Assembly (NCBI GenBank): GCA_958298945.1
Contig: OY282610.1
Span: 54,133,667-54,197,666, forward strand
DNA from: Atherix ibis
Taxonomy: Eukaryota > Arthropoda > Insecta > Diptera > Athericidae
Reading direction: 5' to 3'
DNA length: 64,000 nucleotides
Positions 36,311 to 49,900 of the stretch are shown piece by piece. The position numbers and the translations under genes were made by a program. Under the pieces are notes generated by a model. It was not told the origin of the DNA, did no database searches, and saw only the letters and a list, made by a program, of their open reading frames with translations. Position 1 is the stretch's first letter. Every line of letters starts with the position of its first letter.

Positions 36311-38117
36311 ATGAATTTTTTCTCAAAACCACCAACAAAAATTTATCCAGAAAGAATTTTCTCATTCCAATGAGAATAATATGAATTGGAGAAGCTTTGC
36401 CTGAAAGTGCACAATCATACCCCAAACAAACATCTCCAAAAAACCACCATTTTCATAGAGAAAAACAAATTTTAAGAGAAAGTGGACTCAGTGTAATAAT
36501 TGTTGCCTCCTATTTTTTGAGAAAACTGGGTGCCTGGTGTAAAAATTGGATTTTCGTGAATATTGTCACAAATTTTCGAATTTTTGTGGTTTTTTGCATA
36601 TCTTTAGGTGGTCAATTTATTTTGCTTTCAGTAAATAAAAAATTTAATTTTAGGCAATTTTTTTTTAATAGTGCTCACAAAAATTTATTCTGAAAGGATA
36701 TTCCTTTTTCGATCAGGATAATATGGATCTAGAAGGCTATGTTAAAGTGTATGTAATGAAACCATGAAACAAATTGCCATTTTTATCCAAAAAAGCAAAC
36801 TTTATTTTTAAAAAAATACAGCGAACTTTAGGTATTTTTTTTTAAAACGCCTGGAAAAAATTTTCCTATAAGGACTTTTTTAGTCCGATCAGGATAATAA
36901 GAATAATTATTAGTTTCACATATGTATGCGCATTAACATCATTAAACAAATTTTCGAAAAAATTTCCTTTTTAATAGAAAAATAGAAATTTAAAAAAAAA
37001 TTTAATGATCTTTTGGCAAATTTTTCTCAAAACTCCCACCGAAATTTATCGTGACATGTCATTTTCCTTCCAATCATTATATTAAGAGTCATCGAAGGTT
37101 TGCCTGAAAGTGTGCAATGACACCACAAAATAAATTCAAAAAAAAACCTTAATTTTTATACAAAAAAAACGAATTTTAATAAAGAAAACAATTAATTTTA
37201 TGAATTTTTTCTCAAAATCACCAACAAAAATTTATCCAGAAAGGATATTCTCATTCCAATCGAGAAAATATGTATTGGAGAAGCTTTGCCTGAAAGTACG
37301 CAATGACACCATAAAAACAATTCTAAAAACCTTAATTTGTATACAAAAAAAAACGAATTTTAAGAAAGAAAACTATAAATTTTATGAATTTTTTCTCAAA
37401 ATCACCAACAAAAATTTATCCAGAAAGGATATTCTCATTCCAATCGAGAAAATATGTATTGGAGAAGCTTTGCCTGAAAGTACGCAATGACACCATAAAA
37501 ACAATTCTAAAAACCTTAATTTGTATACAAAAAAAAAACGAATTTTAGGAAAGAAAACTATAAATTTTATGAATTTTTTCTCAAAATCACCAACAAAAAT
37601 TTATCCAGAAATGATATTCTCATTCCAATCGAGAAAATATGCATTGGAGAAGCTTTGCCTGAAAGTACGCAATGACACCATAAAAACAATTCTAAAAACC
37701 TTAATTTTTATACAAAAAAATGAATTTTAAGAAAGAAAACCATAAATTTTATGAATTTTTTCTCAAAACCACCAACAAAAATTTATCCAGAAAGAATTTT
37801 CTCATTCCAATCGAAAAAATATGCATTGGAGAAGCTTTGCCTAAAAGTACGCAATGACACCATAAAAACCGTTCTAAAAACCTTAATTTTTATACAAAAA
37901 AAAACGAATTTTAATAAAGAAAACAATTAATTCTATGAATTTTTTCTCAAAATCACCAACAAAAATTTATCCAGAAATGATATTCTCATTCCAATCGAGA
38001 AAATATGCATTGGAGAAGCTTTGCCTGAAAGTACGCAATGACACCATAAAAACAATTCTAAAAACCTTAATTTTTATACAAAAAAAATGAATTTTAAGAA
38101 AGAAAACCATAAATTTT
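36311..38117 (+). repeat. HOR unit 24: anchor + 5 monomers
   Basis: Anchor 36311-37199, run 37200-38117. Marks shared with unit 14: CTTTTTAATAGAAAAA near 36967 and CATCGAAGG near 37091. It also has CCTATAAGG near 36865 and a local insertion ATTCAAAAAAAAACC near 37135. The fourth M (37751-37934) is chimeric: an L-type front (AAAACCACC, GAAAGAATTTTC) followed by a canonical back half (AATCGAAAAAATATGCATTGG). Confidence 0.91.
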
Positions 38118-40105
38118 ATGAATTTTTTCTCAAAACCACCAACAAAAATTTATCCAGAAAGAATTTTCTCATTCCAATGAGAATAATATGAATTGGAGAA
38201 GCTTTGCGTGAAAGTGCACAATCATACCCCAAACAAACATCTCCAAAAAACCACCATTTTCATAGAGAAAAACAAATTTTAAGAGAAAGTGGACTCAGTG
38301 TAATAATTGTTGCCTCCTATTTTTTGAGAAAACTGGGTGCCTGGTGTAAAAATTGGATTTTCGTGAATATTGTCACAAATTTTCGAATTTTTGTGGTTTT
38401 TTGCATATCTTTAGGTGGTCAATTTATTTTGCTTTCAGTAAATAAAAAATTTAATTTTAGGCAATTTTTTTTTAATAGTGCTCACAAAAATTTATTCTGA
38501 AAGGATATTCCTTTTTCGATCAGGATAATATGGATCTAGAAGGCTATGTTAAAGTGTATGTAATGAAACCATGAAACAAATTGCCATTTTTATCCAAAAA
38601 AGCAAACTTTATTTTTAAAAAAATACAGCGAACTTTAGGTATTTTTTTTAAAACGCCTGGAAAAAATTTTCCTGTAAGGACTTTTTTAGTCCGATCAGGA
38701 TAATAAGAATAATTATTAGTTTCACATATGTATGCGCATTAACATCATTAAACAAATTTTCGAAAAAATTTCCTTTTTCATAGAAAAATAGAAATTTAAA
38801 AAAAAATTTAATGATCTTTTGGCAAATTTTTCTCAAAACTCCCACCGAAATTTATCGTGACATGTCATTTTCCTTCCAATCATTATATTAAGAGTCATAG
38901 AAGGTTTGCCTGAAAGTGTGCAATGACACCACAAAATAAATTCTAAAAAACCTTAATTTTTATACAAAGAAAACGAATTTTAATAAAGAAAACAATTAAT
39001 TTTATGAATTTTTTCTCAAAATCACCAACAAAAATTTATCCAGAAAGGATATTCTCATTCCAATCGAGAAAATATGTAATGGAGAAGCTTTGCCTGAAAG
39101 TACGCAATGGCACCATAAAAACAATTCTAAAAACCATAATTTGTATACAAAAAAAACGAATTTTAAGAAAGAAAACTATAAATTTTATGAATTTTTTCTC
39201 AAAATCACCAACAAAAATTTATCCAGAAAGGATATTCTCATTCCAATCGAGAAAATATGTATTGGAGAAGCTTTGCCTGAAAGTACGCAATGACACCATA
39301 AAAACAATTCTAAAAACCTTAATTTGTATACAAAAAAAAACGAATTTTAGGAAAGAAAACTATAAATTTTATGAATTTTTTCTCAAAATCACCAACAAAA
39401 ATTTATCCAGAAAGGATATTCTCATTCCAATCGAAAAAATATGCATTGGAGAAGCTTTGCCTAAAAGTACGCAATGACACCATAAAAACCGTTCTAAAAA
39501 CCTTAATTTTTATACAAAAAAAAACGATTTTTAAGAAAGAAAACCATAAATTTTATGAATTTTTTCTCAAAATCACCAACAAAAATTTATCCAGAAATGA
39601 TATTCTCATTTCAATCGAGAAAATATGCATTGGAGAAGCTTTGCCTGAAAGTACGCAATGACACCATAAAAACAATTCTAAAAACCTTAATTTTTATACA
39701 AAAAAAAAACGAATTTTAAGAAAGAAAACTATAAATTTTATGAATTTTTTCTCAAAATCACCAACAAAAATTTATCCAGAAAGGATATTCTCATTCCAAT
39801 CGAGAAAATATGTATTGGAGAAGCTTTGCCTGAAAGTACGCAATGACACCATAAAAACAATTCTAAAAACCTTAATTTGTATACAAAAAAAAACGAATTT
39901 TAGGAAAGAAAACTATAAATTTTATGAATTTTTTCTCAAAATCACCAACAAAAATTTATCCAGAAATGATATTCTCATTCCAATCGAGAAAATATGCATT
40001 GGAGAAGCTTTGCCTGAAAGTACGCAATGACACCATAAAAACAATTCTAAAAACCTTAATTTTTATACAAAAAAATGAATTTTAAGAAAGAAAACCATAA
40101 ATTTT
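38118..40105 (+). repeat. HOR unit 25: anchor + 6 monomers
   Basis: Anchor 38118-39003, run 39004-40105. Marks: GCTTTGCGTGAAAGTGC near 38202, ATACAAAGAAAACG near 38963, TGTAATGGAG near 39075, GCAATGGCACC near 39105, AACCATAATTTG near 39131 and CATTTCAATCG near 39608. Unit 26 repeats them, 1,988 bp on. The run contains a repeated first-class and second-class monomer, so it looks like two short runs joined. Confidence 0.91.
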
Positions 40106-41543
40106 ATGAATTTTTTCTCAAAACCACCAACAAAAATTTATCCAGAAAGAATTTTCTCATTCCAATGCGAATAATATGAATTGGAGAAGCTTTGCGTGAA
40201 AGTGCACAATCATACCCCAAACAAACATCTCCAAAAAACCACCATTTTCATAGAGAAAAACAAATTTTAAGAGAAAGTGGACTCAGTGTAATAATTGTTG
40301 CCTCCTATTTTTTGAGAAAACTGGGTGCCTGGTGTAAAAATTGGATTTTCGTGAATATTGTCACAAATTTTCGAATTTTTGTGGTTTTTTGCATATCTTT
40401 AGGTGGTCAATTTATTTTGCTTTCAGTAAATAAAAAATTTAATTTTAGGCAATTTTTTTTTAATAGTGCTCACAAAAATTTATTCTGAAAGGATATTCCT
40501 TTTTCGATCAGGATAATATGGATCTAGAAGGCTATGTTAAAGTGTATGTAATGAAACCATGAAACAAATTGCCATTTTTATCCAAAAAAGCAAACTTTAT
40601 TTTTAAAAAAATACAGCGAACTTTAGGTATTTTTTTTAAAACGCCTGGAAAAAATTTTCCTGTAAGGACTTTTTTAGTCCGATCAGGATAATAAGAATAA
40701 TTATTAGTTTCACATATGTATGCGCATTAACATCATTAAACAAATTTTCGAAAAAATTTCCTTTTTCATAGAAAAATAGAAATTTAAAAAAAAATTTAAT
40801 GATCTTTTGGCAAATTTTTCTCAAAACTCCCACCGAAATTTATCGTGACATGTCATTTTCCTTCCAATCATTATATTAAGAGTCATAGAAGGTTTGCCTG
40901 AAAGTGTGCAATGACACCACAAAATAAATTCTAAAAAACCTTAATTTTTATACAAAGAAAACGAATTTTAATAAAGAAAACAATTAATTTTATGAATTTT
41001 TTCTCAAAATCACCAACAAAAATTTATCCAGAAAGGATATTCTCATTCCAATCGATAAAATATGTAATGGAGAAGCTTTGCCTGAAAGTACGCAATGGCA
41101 CCATAAAAACAATTCTAAAAACCATAATTTGTATACAAAAAAAAAACGAATTTTAAGAAAGAAAACTATAAATTTTATGAATTTTTTCTCAAAATCACCA
41201 ACAAAAATTTATCCAGAAAGGATATTCTCATTCCAATCGAGAAAATATGTATTGGAGAAGCTTTGCCTGAAAGTACGCAATGACACCATAAAAACCGTTC
41301 TAAAAACCTTAATTTTTATACAAAAAAAACGATTTTTAAGAAAGAAAACCATAAATTTTATGAATTTTTTCTCAAAATCACCAACAAAAATTTATCCAGA
41401 AATGATATTCTCATTTCAATCGAGAAAATATGCATTGGAGAAGCTTTGCCTGAAAGTACGCAATGACACCATAAAAACAATTCTAAAAACCTTAATTTTT
41501 ATACAAAAAAAAATGAATTTTAAGAAAGAAAACCATAAATTTT
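40106..41543 (+). repeat. HOR unit 26: anchor + 3 monomers (sister of unit 25)
   Basis: Anchor 40106-40991, run 40992-41543. It shares TTGCGTG (about 40191), ATACAAAGAAAACG (about 40951), TGTAATGGAG (about 41063), GCAATGGCACC (about 41091), AACCATAATTTG and CATTTCAATCG with unit 25. Its own marks are AATGCGAATAAT near 40164 (as in unit 12) and AATCGATAAAATATG near 41050. Confidence 0.91.
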
Positions 41544-42798
41544 ATGAATTTTTTCTCAAAACCACCAACAAAAATTTATCCAGAAAGAATTTTCTCATTC
41601 CAATGAGAATAATATGAATTGGAGAAGCTTTGCCTGAAAGTGCACAATCATACCCCAAACAAACATCTCCAAAAAACCACCATTTTCATAGAGAAAAACA
41701 AATTTTAAGAGAAAGTGGACTCAGTGTAATAATTGTTGCCTCCTATTTTTTGAGAAAACTGGGTGCCTGGTGTAAAAATTGGATTTTCGTGAATATTGTC
41801 ACAAATTTTCGAATTTTTGTGGTTTTTTGCATATCTTTAGGTGGTCAATTTATTTTGCTTTCAGTAAATAAAAAATTTAATTTTAGGCAATTTTTTTTTA
41901 ATAGTGCTCACAAAAATTTATTCTGAAAGGATATTCCTTTGTCGATCAGGATAATATGGATCTAGAAGGCTATGTTAAAGTGTATGTAATGAAACCATGA
42001 AACAAATTGCCATTTTTATCCAAAAAAGCAAACTTTATTTTTAAAAAAATACAGCGAACTTTAGGTATTTTTTTTTAAAACGCCTGGAAAAAATTTTCCT
42101 GTAAGGACTTTTTTAGTCCGATCAGGATAATAAGAATAATTATTAGTTTCACATATGTATGCGCATTAACATCATTAAACAAATTTTCGAAAAAATTTCC
42201 TTTTTCATAGAAAAATAGAAATTTAAAAAAAAATTTAATGATATTTTGGCAAATTTTTCTCAAAACTCCCACCGAAATTTATCGTGACATGTCATTTTCC
42301 TTCCAATCATTATATTAAGAGTCATAGAAGGTTTGCCTGAAAGTGTGCAATGACACCACAAAATAAATTCTAAAAAACCTTAATTTTTATACAAAAAAAA
42401 CGAATTTTAATAAAGAAAACAATTAATTTTATGAATTTTTTCTCAAAATCACCAACAAAAATTTATCCAGAAAGGATATTCTCATTCCAATCGAGAAAAT
42501 ATGTATTGGAGAAGCTTTGCCTGAAAGTACGCAATGACACCATAAAAACAATTCTAAAAACCTTAATTTGTATACAAAAAAAAAACGAATTTTAAGAAAG
42601 AAAACTATAAATTTTATGAATTTTTTCTCAAAATCACCAACAAAAATTTATCCAGAAAGGATATTCTCATTCCAATCGAGAAAATATGCATTGGAGAAGC
42701 TTTGCCTGAAAGTACGCAATGACACCATAAAAACAATTCTAAAAACCTTAATTTTTATACAAAAAAAATGAATTTTAGGAAAGAAAACTATAAATTTT
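41544..42798 (+). repeat. HOR unit 27: anchor + 2 monomers
   Basis: Anchor 41544-42430, run 42431-42798. Marks: CCTTTGTCGATCAGG near 41936 and AATGATATTTTGGC near 42238. The run keeps only the TGTATTGG class and a GCATTGG/CAATTC class before the chimeric L of unit 28. Confidence 0.91.
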
Positions 42799-44053
42799 AT
42801 GAATTTTTTCTCAAAATCACCAACAAAAATTTATCCAGAAAGGATATTCTCATTCCAATCGAGAAAATATGCATTGGAGAAGCTTTGCCTGAAAGTGCAC
42901 AATCATACCTAAAACAAACATCTCCAAAAAACCACCATTTTCATAGAGAAAAACAAATTTTAAGAGAAAGTGGACTCAGTGTAATAATTGTTGCCTCCTA
43001 TTTTTTGAGAAAACTGGGTGCCTGGGGTAAAAATTGGATTTTCGTGAATATTGTCACAAATTTTCGAATTTTTGTGGTTTTTTGCATATCTTTAGGTGGT
43101 CAATTTATTTTGCTTTCAGTAAATAAAAAATTTAATTTTAGGCAATTTTTTTTTAATAGTGGTCACAAAAATTTATTCTGAAAGGATATTCCTTTTTCGA
43201 TCAGGATAATATGGATCTAGAAGGCTATGTTAAAGTGTATGTAATGAAACCATGAAACAAATTGCCATTTTTATCCAAAAAAGCAAACTTTATTTTTAAA
43301 AAAATACAGCGAACTTTAGGTATTTTTTTTTAAAACGCCTGGAAAAAATTTTCCTGTAAGGACTTTTTTAGTCCGATCAGGATAATAAGAATAATTATTA
43401 GTTTCACATATGTATGCGCATTAACATCATTAAACAAATTTTCGAAAAAATTTCCTTTTTCATAGAAAAATAGAAGTTTAAAAAAAAATTTAATGATCTT
43501 TTGGCAAATTTTTCTCAAAACTCCCACCGAAATTTATCGTGACATGTCATTTTCCTTCCAATCATTATATTAAGAGTCATAAAAGGTTTGCCTTAAAGTG
43601 TGCAATGACACCACAAAATAAATTCTAAAAAACCTTAATTTTTATACAAAAAAAAACGAATTTTAATAAAGAAAACAATTAATTTTATGAATTTTTTCTC
43701 AAAATCACCAACAAAAATTTATCCAGAAAGGATATTCTCATTCCAATCGAGAAAATATGTATTGGAGAAGCTTTGCCTGAAAGTACGCAATGACACCATA
43801 AAAACAATTCTAAAAACCTTAATTTGTATACAAAAAAAAACGAATTTTAAAAAAGAAAACTATAAGTTTTATGAATTTTTTCTCAAAATCACCAACAAAA
43901 ATTTATCCAGAAAGGATATTCTCATTCCAATCGAGAAAATATGTATTGGAGAAGCTTTGCCTGAAAGTACGCAATGACACCATAAAAACAATTCTAAAAA
44001 CCTTAATTTTTATACAAAAAAAATGAATTTTAAGAAAGAAAACCATAAATTTT
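42799..44053 (+). repeat. HOR unit 28: chimeric anchor + 2 monomers
   Basis: The anchor 42799-43686 has the same canonical-front/L-back fusion as unit 16 and the same linked marks: ATACCTAAAACAAAC near 42905, GCCTGGGGTAAAAA near 43020, AGTGGTCAC near 43158, GAAGTTTAAAA near 43473 and ATAAAAGGTTTGCC near 43579. Two M follow, one more than in unit 16. The second starts after an AAAAAAGAAAACTATAAGTTTTATG tail region near 43849. Confidence 0.92.
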
Positions 44054-46935
44054 ATGAATTTTTTCTAAAAACCACCAACAAAAATTTATCCAGAAAGAAT
44101 TTTCTCATTCCAATGAGAATAATATGAATTGGAGAAGCTTTGCCTGAAAGTGCACAATCATACCCCAAACAAACATCTCCAAAAAACCACCATTTTCATA
44201 GAGAAAAACAAATTTTAAGAGAAAGTGGACTCAGTGTAATAATTGTTGCCTCCTATTTTTTGAGAAAACTGGGTGCCTGGTGTAAAAATTGGATTTTCGT
44301 GAATATTGTCACAAATTTTCGAATTTTTGTGGTTTTTTGCATATCTTTAGGTGGTCAATTTATTTTGCTTTCAGTAAATACAAAATTTAATTTTAGGCAA
44401 TTTATTTTTAATAGTGCTCACAAAAATTTATTCTGAAAGGATATTCCTTTTTCGATCAGGATAATATGGATCTAGAAGGCTATGTTAAAGTGTATGTAAT
44501 GAAACCATGAAACAAATTGCCATTTTTATCCAAAAAAGCAAACTTTATTTTTAAAAAAATACAGCGAACTTTAGGTATTTTTTTTTAAAACGCCTGGAAA
44601 AATTTTTCCTGTAAGGACTTTTTTAGTCCAATCAGGATAATAAGAATAATTATTAGTTTCACATATGTATGCGCATTAACATCATTAAACAAATTTTCGA
44701 AAAATTTCCTTTTTCATAGAAAAATAGAAATTTAAAAAAAAATTTAATGATCTTTTGGCAAATTTTTCTCAAAACTCCCACCGAAATTTATCGTGACATG
44801 TCATTTTCCTTCCAATCATTATACTAAGAGTCATAAAAGGTTTGCCTGAAAGTGTGCAATGACACCACAAAATAAATTCTAAAAAACCGTAATTTTTATA
44901 CAAAAACAACGAATTTTAATAAAGAAAACAATTAATTTTATGAATTTTTTCTCAAAATCACCAACAAAAAATTTATCCAGAAAGGATATTCTCATTCCAA
45001 TCGAGAAAATATGTATTGGAGAAGCTTTGCCTAAAAGTACGCAATGACACCATAAAAACAATTCTAAAAACCTTAATTTGTATACAAAAAAAAACGAATT
45101 TTAAGAAAGAAAACTATAAATTTTATAAATTTTTTCTCAAAATCACCAACAAAAATTTATCCAGAAAGGATATTCTCATTCCAATCGAGAAAATATGTAT
45201 TGGAGAAGCTTTGCCTAAAAGTACGCAATGACACCATAAAAACAATTCTAAAAACCTTAATTTGTATACAAAAAAAAACGAATTTTAGGAAAGAAAACTA
45301 TAAATTTTATGAATTTTTTCTCAAAATCACCAACAAAAATTTATCCAGAAAGGATATTCTCATTCCAATCGAGAAAATATGCATTGGAGAAGCTTTGCCT
45401 AAAAGTACGCAATGACACCATAAAAACCGTTCTAAAAACCTTAATTTTTATACACCGTAAATTTTATGAATTTTTTCTCAAAATCACCAACAAAAATTTA
45501 TCCAGAAATGATATTCTCATTCCAATCGAGAAAATTTGCATTGGAGAAGCTTTGCCTGAAAGTACGCAATGACACCATAAAAACAATTCTAAAAACCTTA
45601 ATTTTTATACAAAAAAAAAACGAATTTTAGGAAAGAAACCTATAAATTTTATGAATTTTTTCTCAAAATCACCAACAAAAATTAATCCAGAAACGATATT
45701 CTCATTCCAATCGAGAAAATATGCATTGGAAAAGCTTTGCCTAAAAGTACGCAATGACACCATAAAAACCGTCCTAAAAACCTTAATTTTTATACAAAAA
45801 AAACGAATTTTAATAAAGAAAACAATTAATTTTATGAATTGTTTCTCAAAATCACCAACAAAAATTTATCCAGAAAGGATATTCTCAGTCCAATCGAGAA
45901 AATATGCATTGGAGAAGCTTTACCTAAAAGTACGCAATGACACCATAAAAACCGTTCTAAAAACCTTAATTTTTATACAAAAAAAAACGAATTTTAAGAA
46001 AGAAAACCATAAATTTTATGAATTTTTTCTCAAAATCACCAACAAAAATTTATCCAGAAAGGATATTCTCATTCCAATCGAGAAAATATGTATTGGAGAA
46101 GCTTTGCCTGAAAGTACGCAATGACACCAAAAACAATTCTAAAAACCTTAATTTGTATACAAAAAAAACGAATTTTAATAAAGAAAACAATTAATTTTAT
46201 GAATTTTTTCTCAAAATCACCAACAAAAATTTATCCAGAAAGGATATTCTCATTCCAATCGAGAAAATATGTATTGGAGAAGCTTTGCCTGAAAGTACGC
46301 AATGACACCATAAAAACAATTCTAAAAACCTTAATTTGTATACAAAAAAAAAACGAATTTTAGGAAAGAAAACTATAAATTTTATGAATTTTTTCTCAAA
46401 ATCACCAACAAAAATTTATCCAGAAAGGATATTCTCATTCCAATCGAGAAAATATGTATTGGAGAAGCTTTGCCTGAAAGTACGCAATGACACCATAAAA
46501 ACAATTCTAAAAACCTTAATTTGTATACAAAAAAAAACGAATTTTAAGAAAGAAAACTATAAATTTTATGAATTTTTTCTCAAAATCACCAACAAAAATT
46601 TATCCAGAAAGGATATTCTCATTCCAATCGAGAAAATATGTATTGGAGAAGCTTTGCCTGAAAGTTCGCAATGACACCATAAAAACAATTCTAAAAACCT
46701 TAATTGGTATACAAAAAAAAACGAATTTTAGGAAAGAAAACTATAAATTTTATGAATTTTTTCTCAAAATCACCAACAAAAATTTATCCAGAAAGGATAT
46801 TCTCATTCCAATCGAGAAAATATGCATTGGAAAAGCTTTGCCTAAAAGTACGCAATGACACCATAAAAACCGTTCTAAAAACCTTAATTTTTATACAAAA
46901 AAAAACGAATTTTAATAAAGAAAACAATTAATTTT
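44054..46935 (+). repeat. HOR unit 29: anchor + 11 monomers (long run, block B)
   Basis: Anchor 44054-44939, run 44940-46935. It shares the long-run marks of units 17 and 30 (CATTATACTAAGAG near 44815, CCGTAATTTTT near 44887, TTTATAAATTTTTTC near 45121, ATTAATCCAGAAACG near 45682, TTGTTTCTC near 45839, CACCAAAAACAATTC near 46126). With unit 30 alone it shares CAATTTATTTTTAATAG near 44399. The third M (45309-45465) is about 27 bp short. The run ends without the last three monomer classes seen in unit 30. Confidence 0.92.
45309..45465 (+). repeat. Truncated canonical monomer with internal deletion
   Basis: This monomer is 157 bp in place of 184. The A-tract, the ACGAATTTTAAG motif and part of the tail are missing: TTTTTATACA joins CCGTAAATTTTATG near 45455. 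The matching monomers in units 17 and 30 are full length, so the loss is private to this copy. Confidence 0.85.
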
Positions 46936-49900
46936 ATGAATTGTTTCTCAAAATCACCAACAAAAATTTATCCAGAAAGGATATTCTCATTCCAATCGAG
47001 AAAATATGCATTGGAGAATTTTCTCATTCCAATGAGAATAATATGAATTGGAGAAGCTTTGCCTGAAAGTGCACAATCATACCCCAAACAAACATCTCCA
47101 AAAACACACCATTTTCATAGAGAAAAACAAATTTTAAGAGAAAGTGGACTCAGTGTAATAATTGTTGCCTCCTATTTTTTGAGAAAACTGGGTGCCTGGT
47201 GTAAAAAATTGGATTTTCGTGAATATTGTCACAAATTTTCGAATTTTTGTGGTTTTTTGCATATCTTTAGGTGGTCAATTTTATTTTGCTTTCAGTAAAT
47301 AAAAAAATTTAATTTTAGGCAATTTATTTTTAATAGTGCTCACAAAAAATTTATTCTGAAAGGATATTCCTTTTTCGATCAGGATAATATGGATCTAGAA
47401 GGCTATGTTAAAGTGTATGTAATGAAACCATGAAACAAATTGCCATTTTTATCCAAAAAAAGCAAACTTTATTTTTAAAAAAATACAGCGAACTTTAGGT
47501 ATTTTTTTTAAAACGCCTGGAAAAATTTTTCCTGTAAGGACTTTTTTAGTCCGATCAGGATAATAAGAATAATTATTAGTTTCACATATGTATGCGCATT
47601 AACATCATTAAACAAATTTTCGAAAAAATTTCCTTTTTCATAGAAAAATAGAAATTAAAAAAAAAAATTTAATGATCTTTTGGCAAATTTTTCTCAAAAC
47701 TCCCACCGAAATTTTATCGTGACATGTCATTTTCCTTCCAATCATTATACTAAGAGTCATAAAAGGTTTGCCTGAAAGTGTGGCAATGACACCACAAAAT
47801 AAATTCTAAAAAACCGTAATTTTTATACAAAAACAACGAATTTTAATAAAGAAAACAATTAATTTTATGAATTTTTTCTCAAAATCACCAACAAAAATTT
47901 ATCCAGAAAGGATATTCTCATTTCCAATCGAGAAATATGTATTGGGAGAAGCTTTGCCTAAAAGTACGCAATGACACCATAAAAACAATTCTAAAAACCT
48001 TAATTTGTATACAAAAAAAAAAACGAATTTTAAGAAAGAAAACTATAAATTTTATAAATTTTTTCTCAAAATCACCAACAAAAATTTATCCAGAAAGGAT
48101 ATTCTCATTCCAATCGAGAAAATATGTATTGGAGAAGCTTTGCCTAAAAGTACGCAATGACACCATAAAAACAATTCTAAAAACCTTAATTTGTATACAA
48201 AAAAAAAAACGAATTTTAGGAAAGAAAACTATAAATTTTATGAATTTTTTCTCAAAATCACCAACAAAAATTTATCCAGAAAAGGATATTCTCATTCCAA
48301 TCGAGAAAATATGCATTGGAGAAGCTTTGCCTAAAACTACGCAATGACACCCATAAAAACCGTTCTAAAAACCTTAATTTTTATACAAAAAAAAAACGAA
48401 TTTTAAGAAAGAGAAAACCATAAATTTTATGAATTTTTTCTCAAAATCACCAACAAAAATTTATCCAGAAATGATATTCTCATTCCAATCGAGAAAATAT
48501 GCATTGGAGAAGCTTTGCCTGAAAGTACGCAATGACACCATAAAAACAATTCTAAAAAACCTTAATTTTTATACAAAAAAAAAAAACGAATTTTAGGAAA
48601 GAAACCTATAAATTTTATGAATTTTTTCTCAAAATCACCAACAAAAATTAATCCAGAAACGATATTCTCATTCCAATCGAGAAAATATGCATTGGAAAAG
48701 CTTTGCCTAAAAGTACGCAATGACACCATAAAAAACCGTTCTAAAAACCTTAATTTTTATACAAAAAAAAAACGAATTTTAATAAAGAAAACAATTAATT
48801 TTATGAATTGTTTCTCAAAATCACCAACAAAAATTTATCCAGAAAGGATATTCTCACTCCAATCGAGAAAATATGCATTGGAGAAGCTTTACCTAAAAGT
48901 ACGCAATGACACCATAAAAACCGTTCTAAAAACCTTAATTTTTATACAAAAAAAAAAACGAATTTTAAGAAAAGAAAACCATAAATTTTATGAATTTTTT
49001 CTCAAAATCACCAACAAAAATTTATCCAGAAAGGATATTCTCATTCCAATCGAGAAAATATGTATTGGGAGAAGCTTTGCCTGAAAGTACGCAATGACAC
49101 CAAAAACAATTCTAAAAACCTTAATTTGTATACAAAAAAAAAACGAATTTTAATAAAGAAACACAATTAATTTTATGAATTTTTTCTCAAAATCACCAAC
49201 AAAATTTATCCAGAAAGGATATTCTCATTCCAATCGAGAAAATATGTATTGGAGAAGCTTTGCCTGAAAGTACGCAATGACACCATAAAAACAATTCTAA
49301 AAACCTTAATTTGTATACAAAAAAAAAACGAATTTTAGGAAAGAAAACTATAAATTTTATGAATTTTTTCTCAAAATCACCCAACAAAAATTTATCCAGA
49401 AAGGATATTCTCATTCCAATCGAGAAAATATGTATTGGAGAAGCTTTGCCTGAAAGTACGCAATGACACCATAAAAACAATTCTAAAAACCTTAATTTGT
49501 ATACAAAAAAAAAAAAACGAATTTTAGGAAAGAAAACTATAAATTTTATGAATTTTTTCTCAAAATCACCAACAAAAATTTATCCAGAAAGGATATTCTC
49601 ATTCCAATCGAGAAAATATGTATTGGAGAAGCTTTGCCTGAAAGTTCGCAATGACACCATAAAAACAATTCTAAAAACCTTAATTGGTATACAAAAAAAA
49701 AAAACGAATTTTAGGAAAGAAAACTATAAATTTTATGAATTTTTTCTCAAAATCACCAACAAAAATTTATCCAGAAAGGATATTCTCATTCCAATCGAGA
49801 AAATATGCATTGGAAAAGCTTTGCCTAAAAAGTACGCAATGACACCATAAAAACCGTTCTAAAAACCTTAATTTTTATACAAAAAAAAACGAATTTTAAT

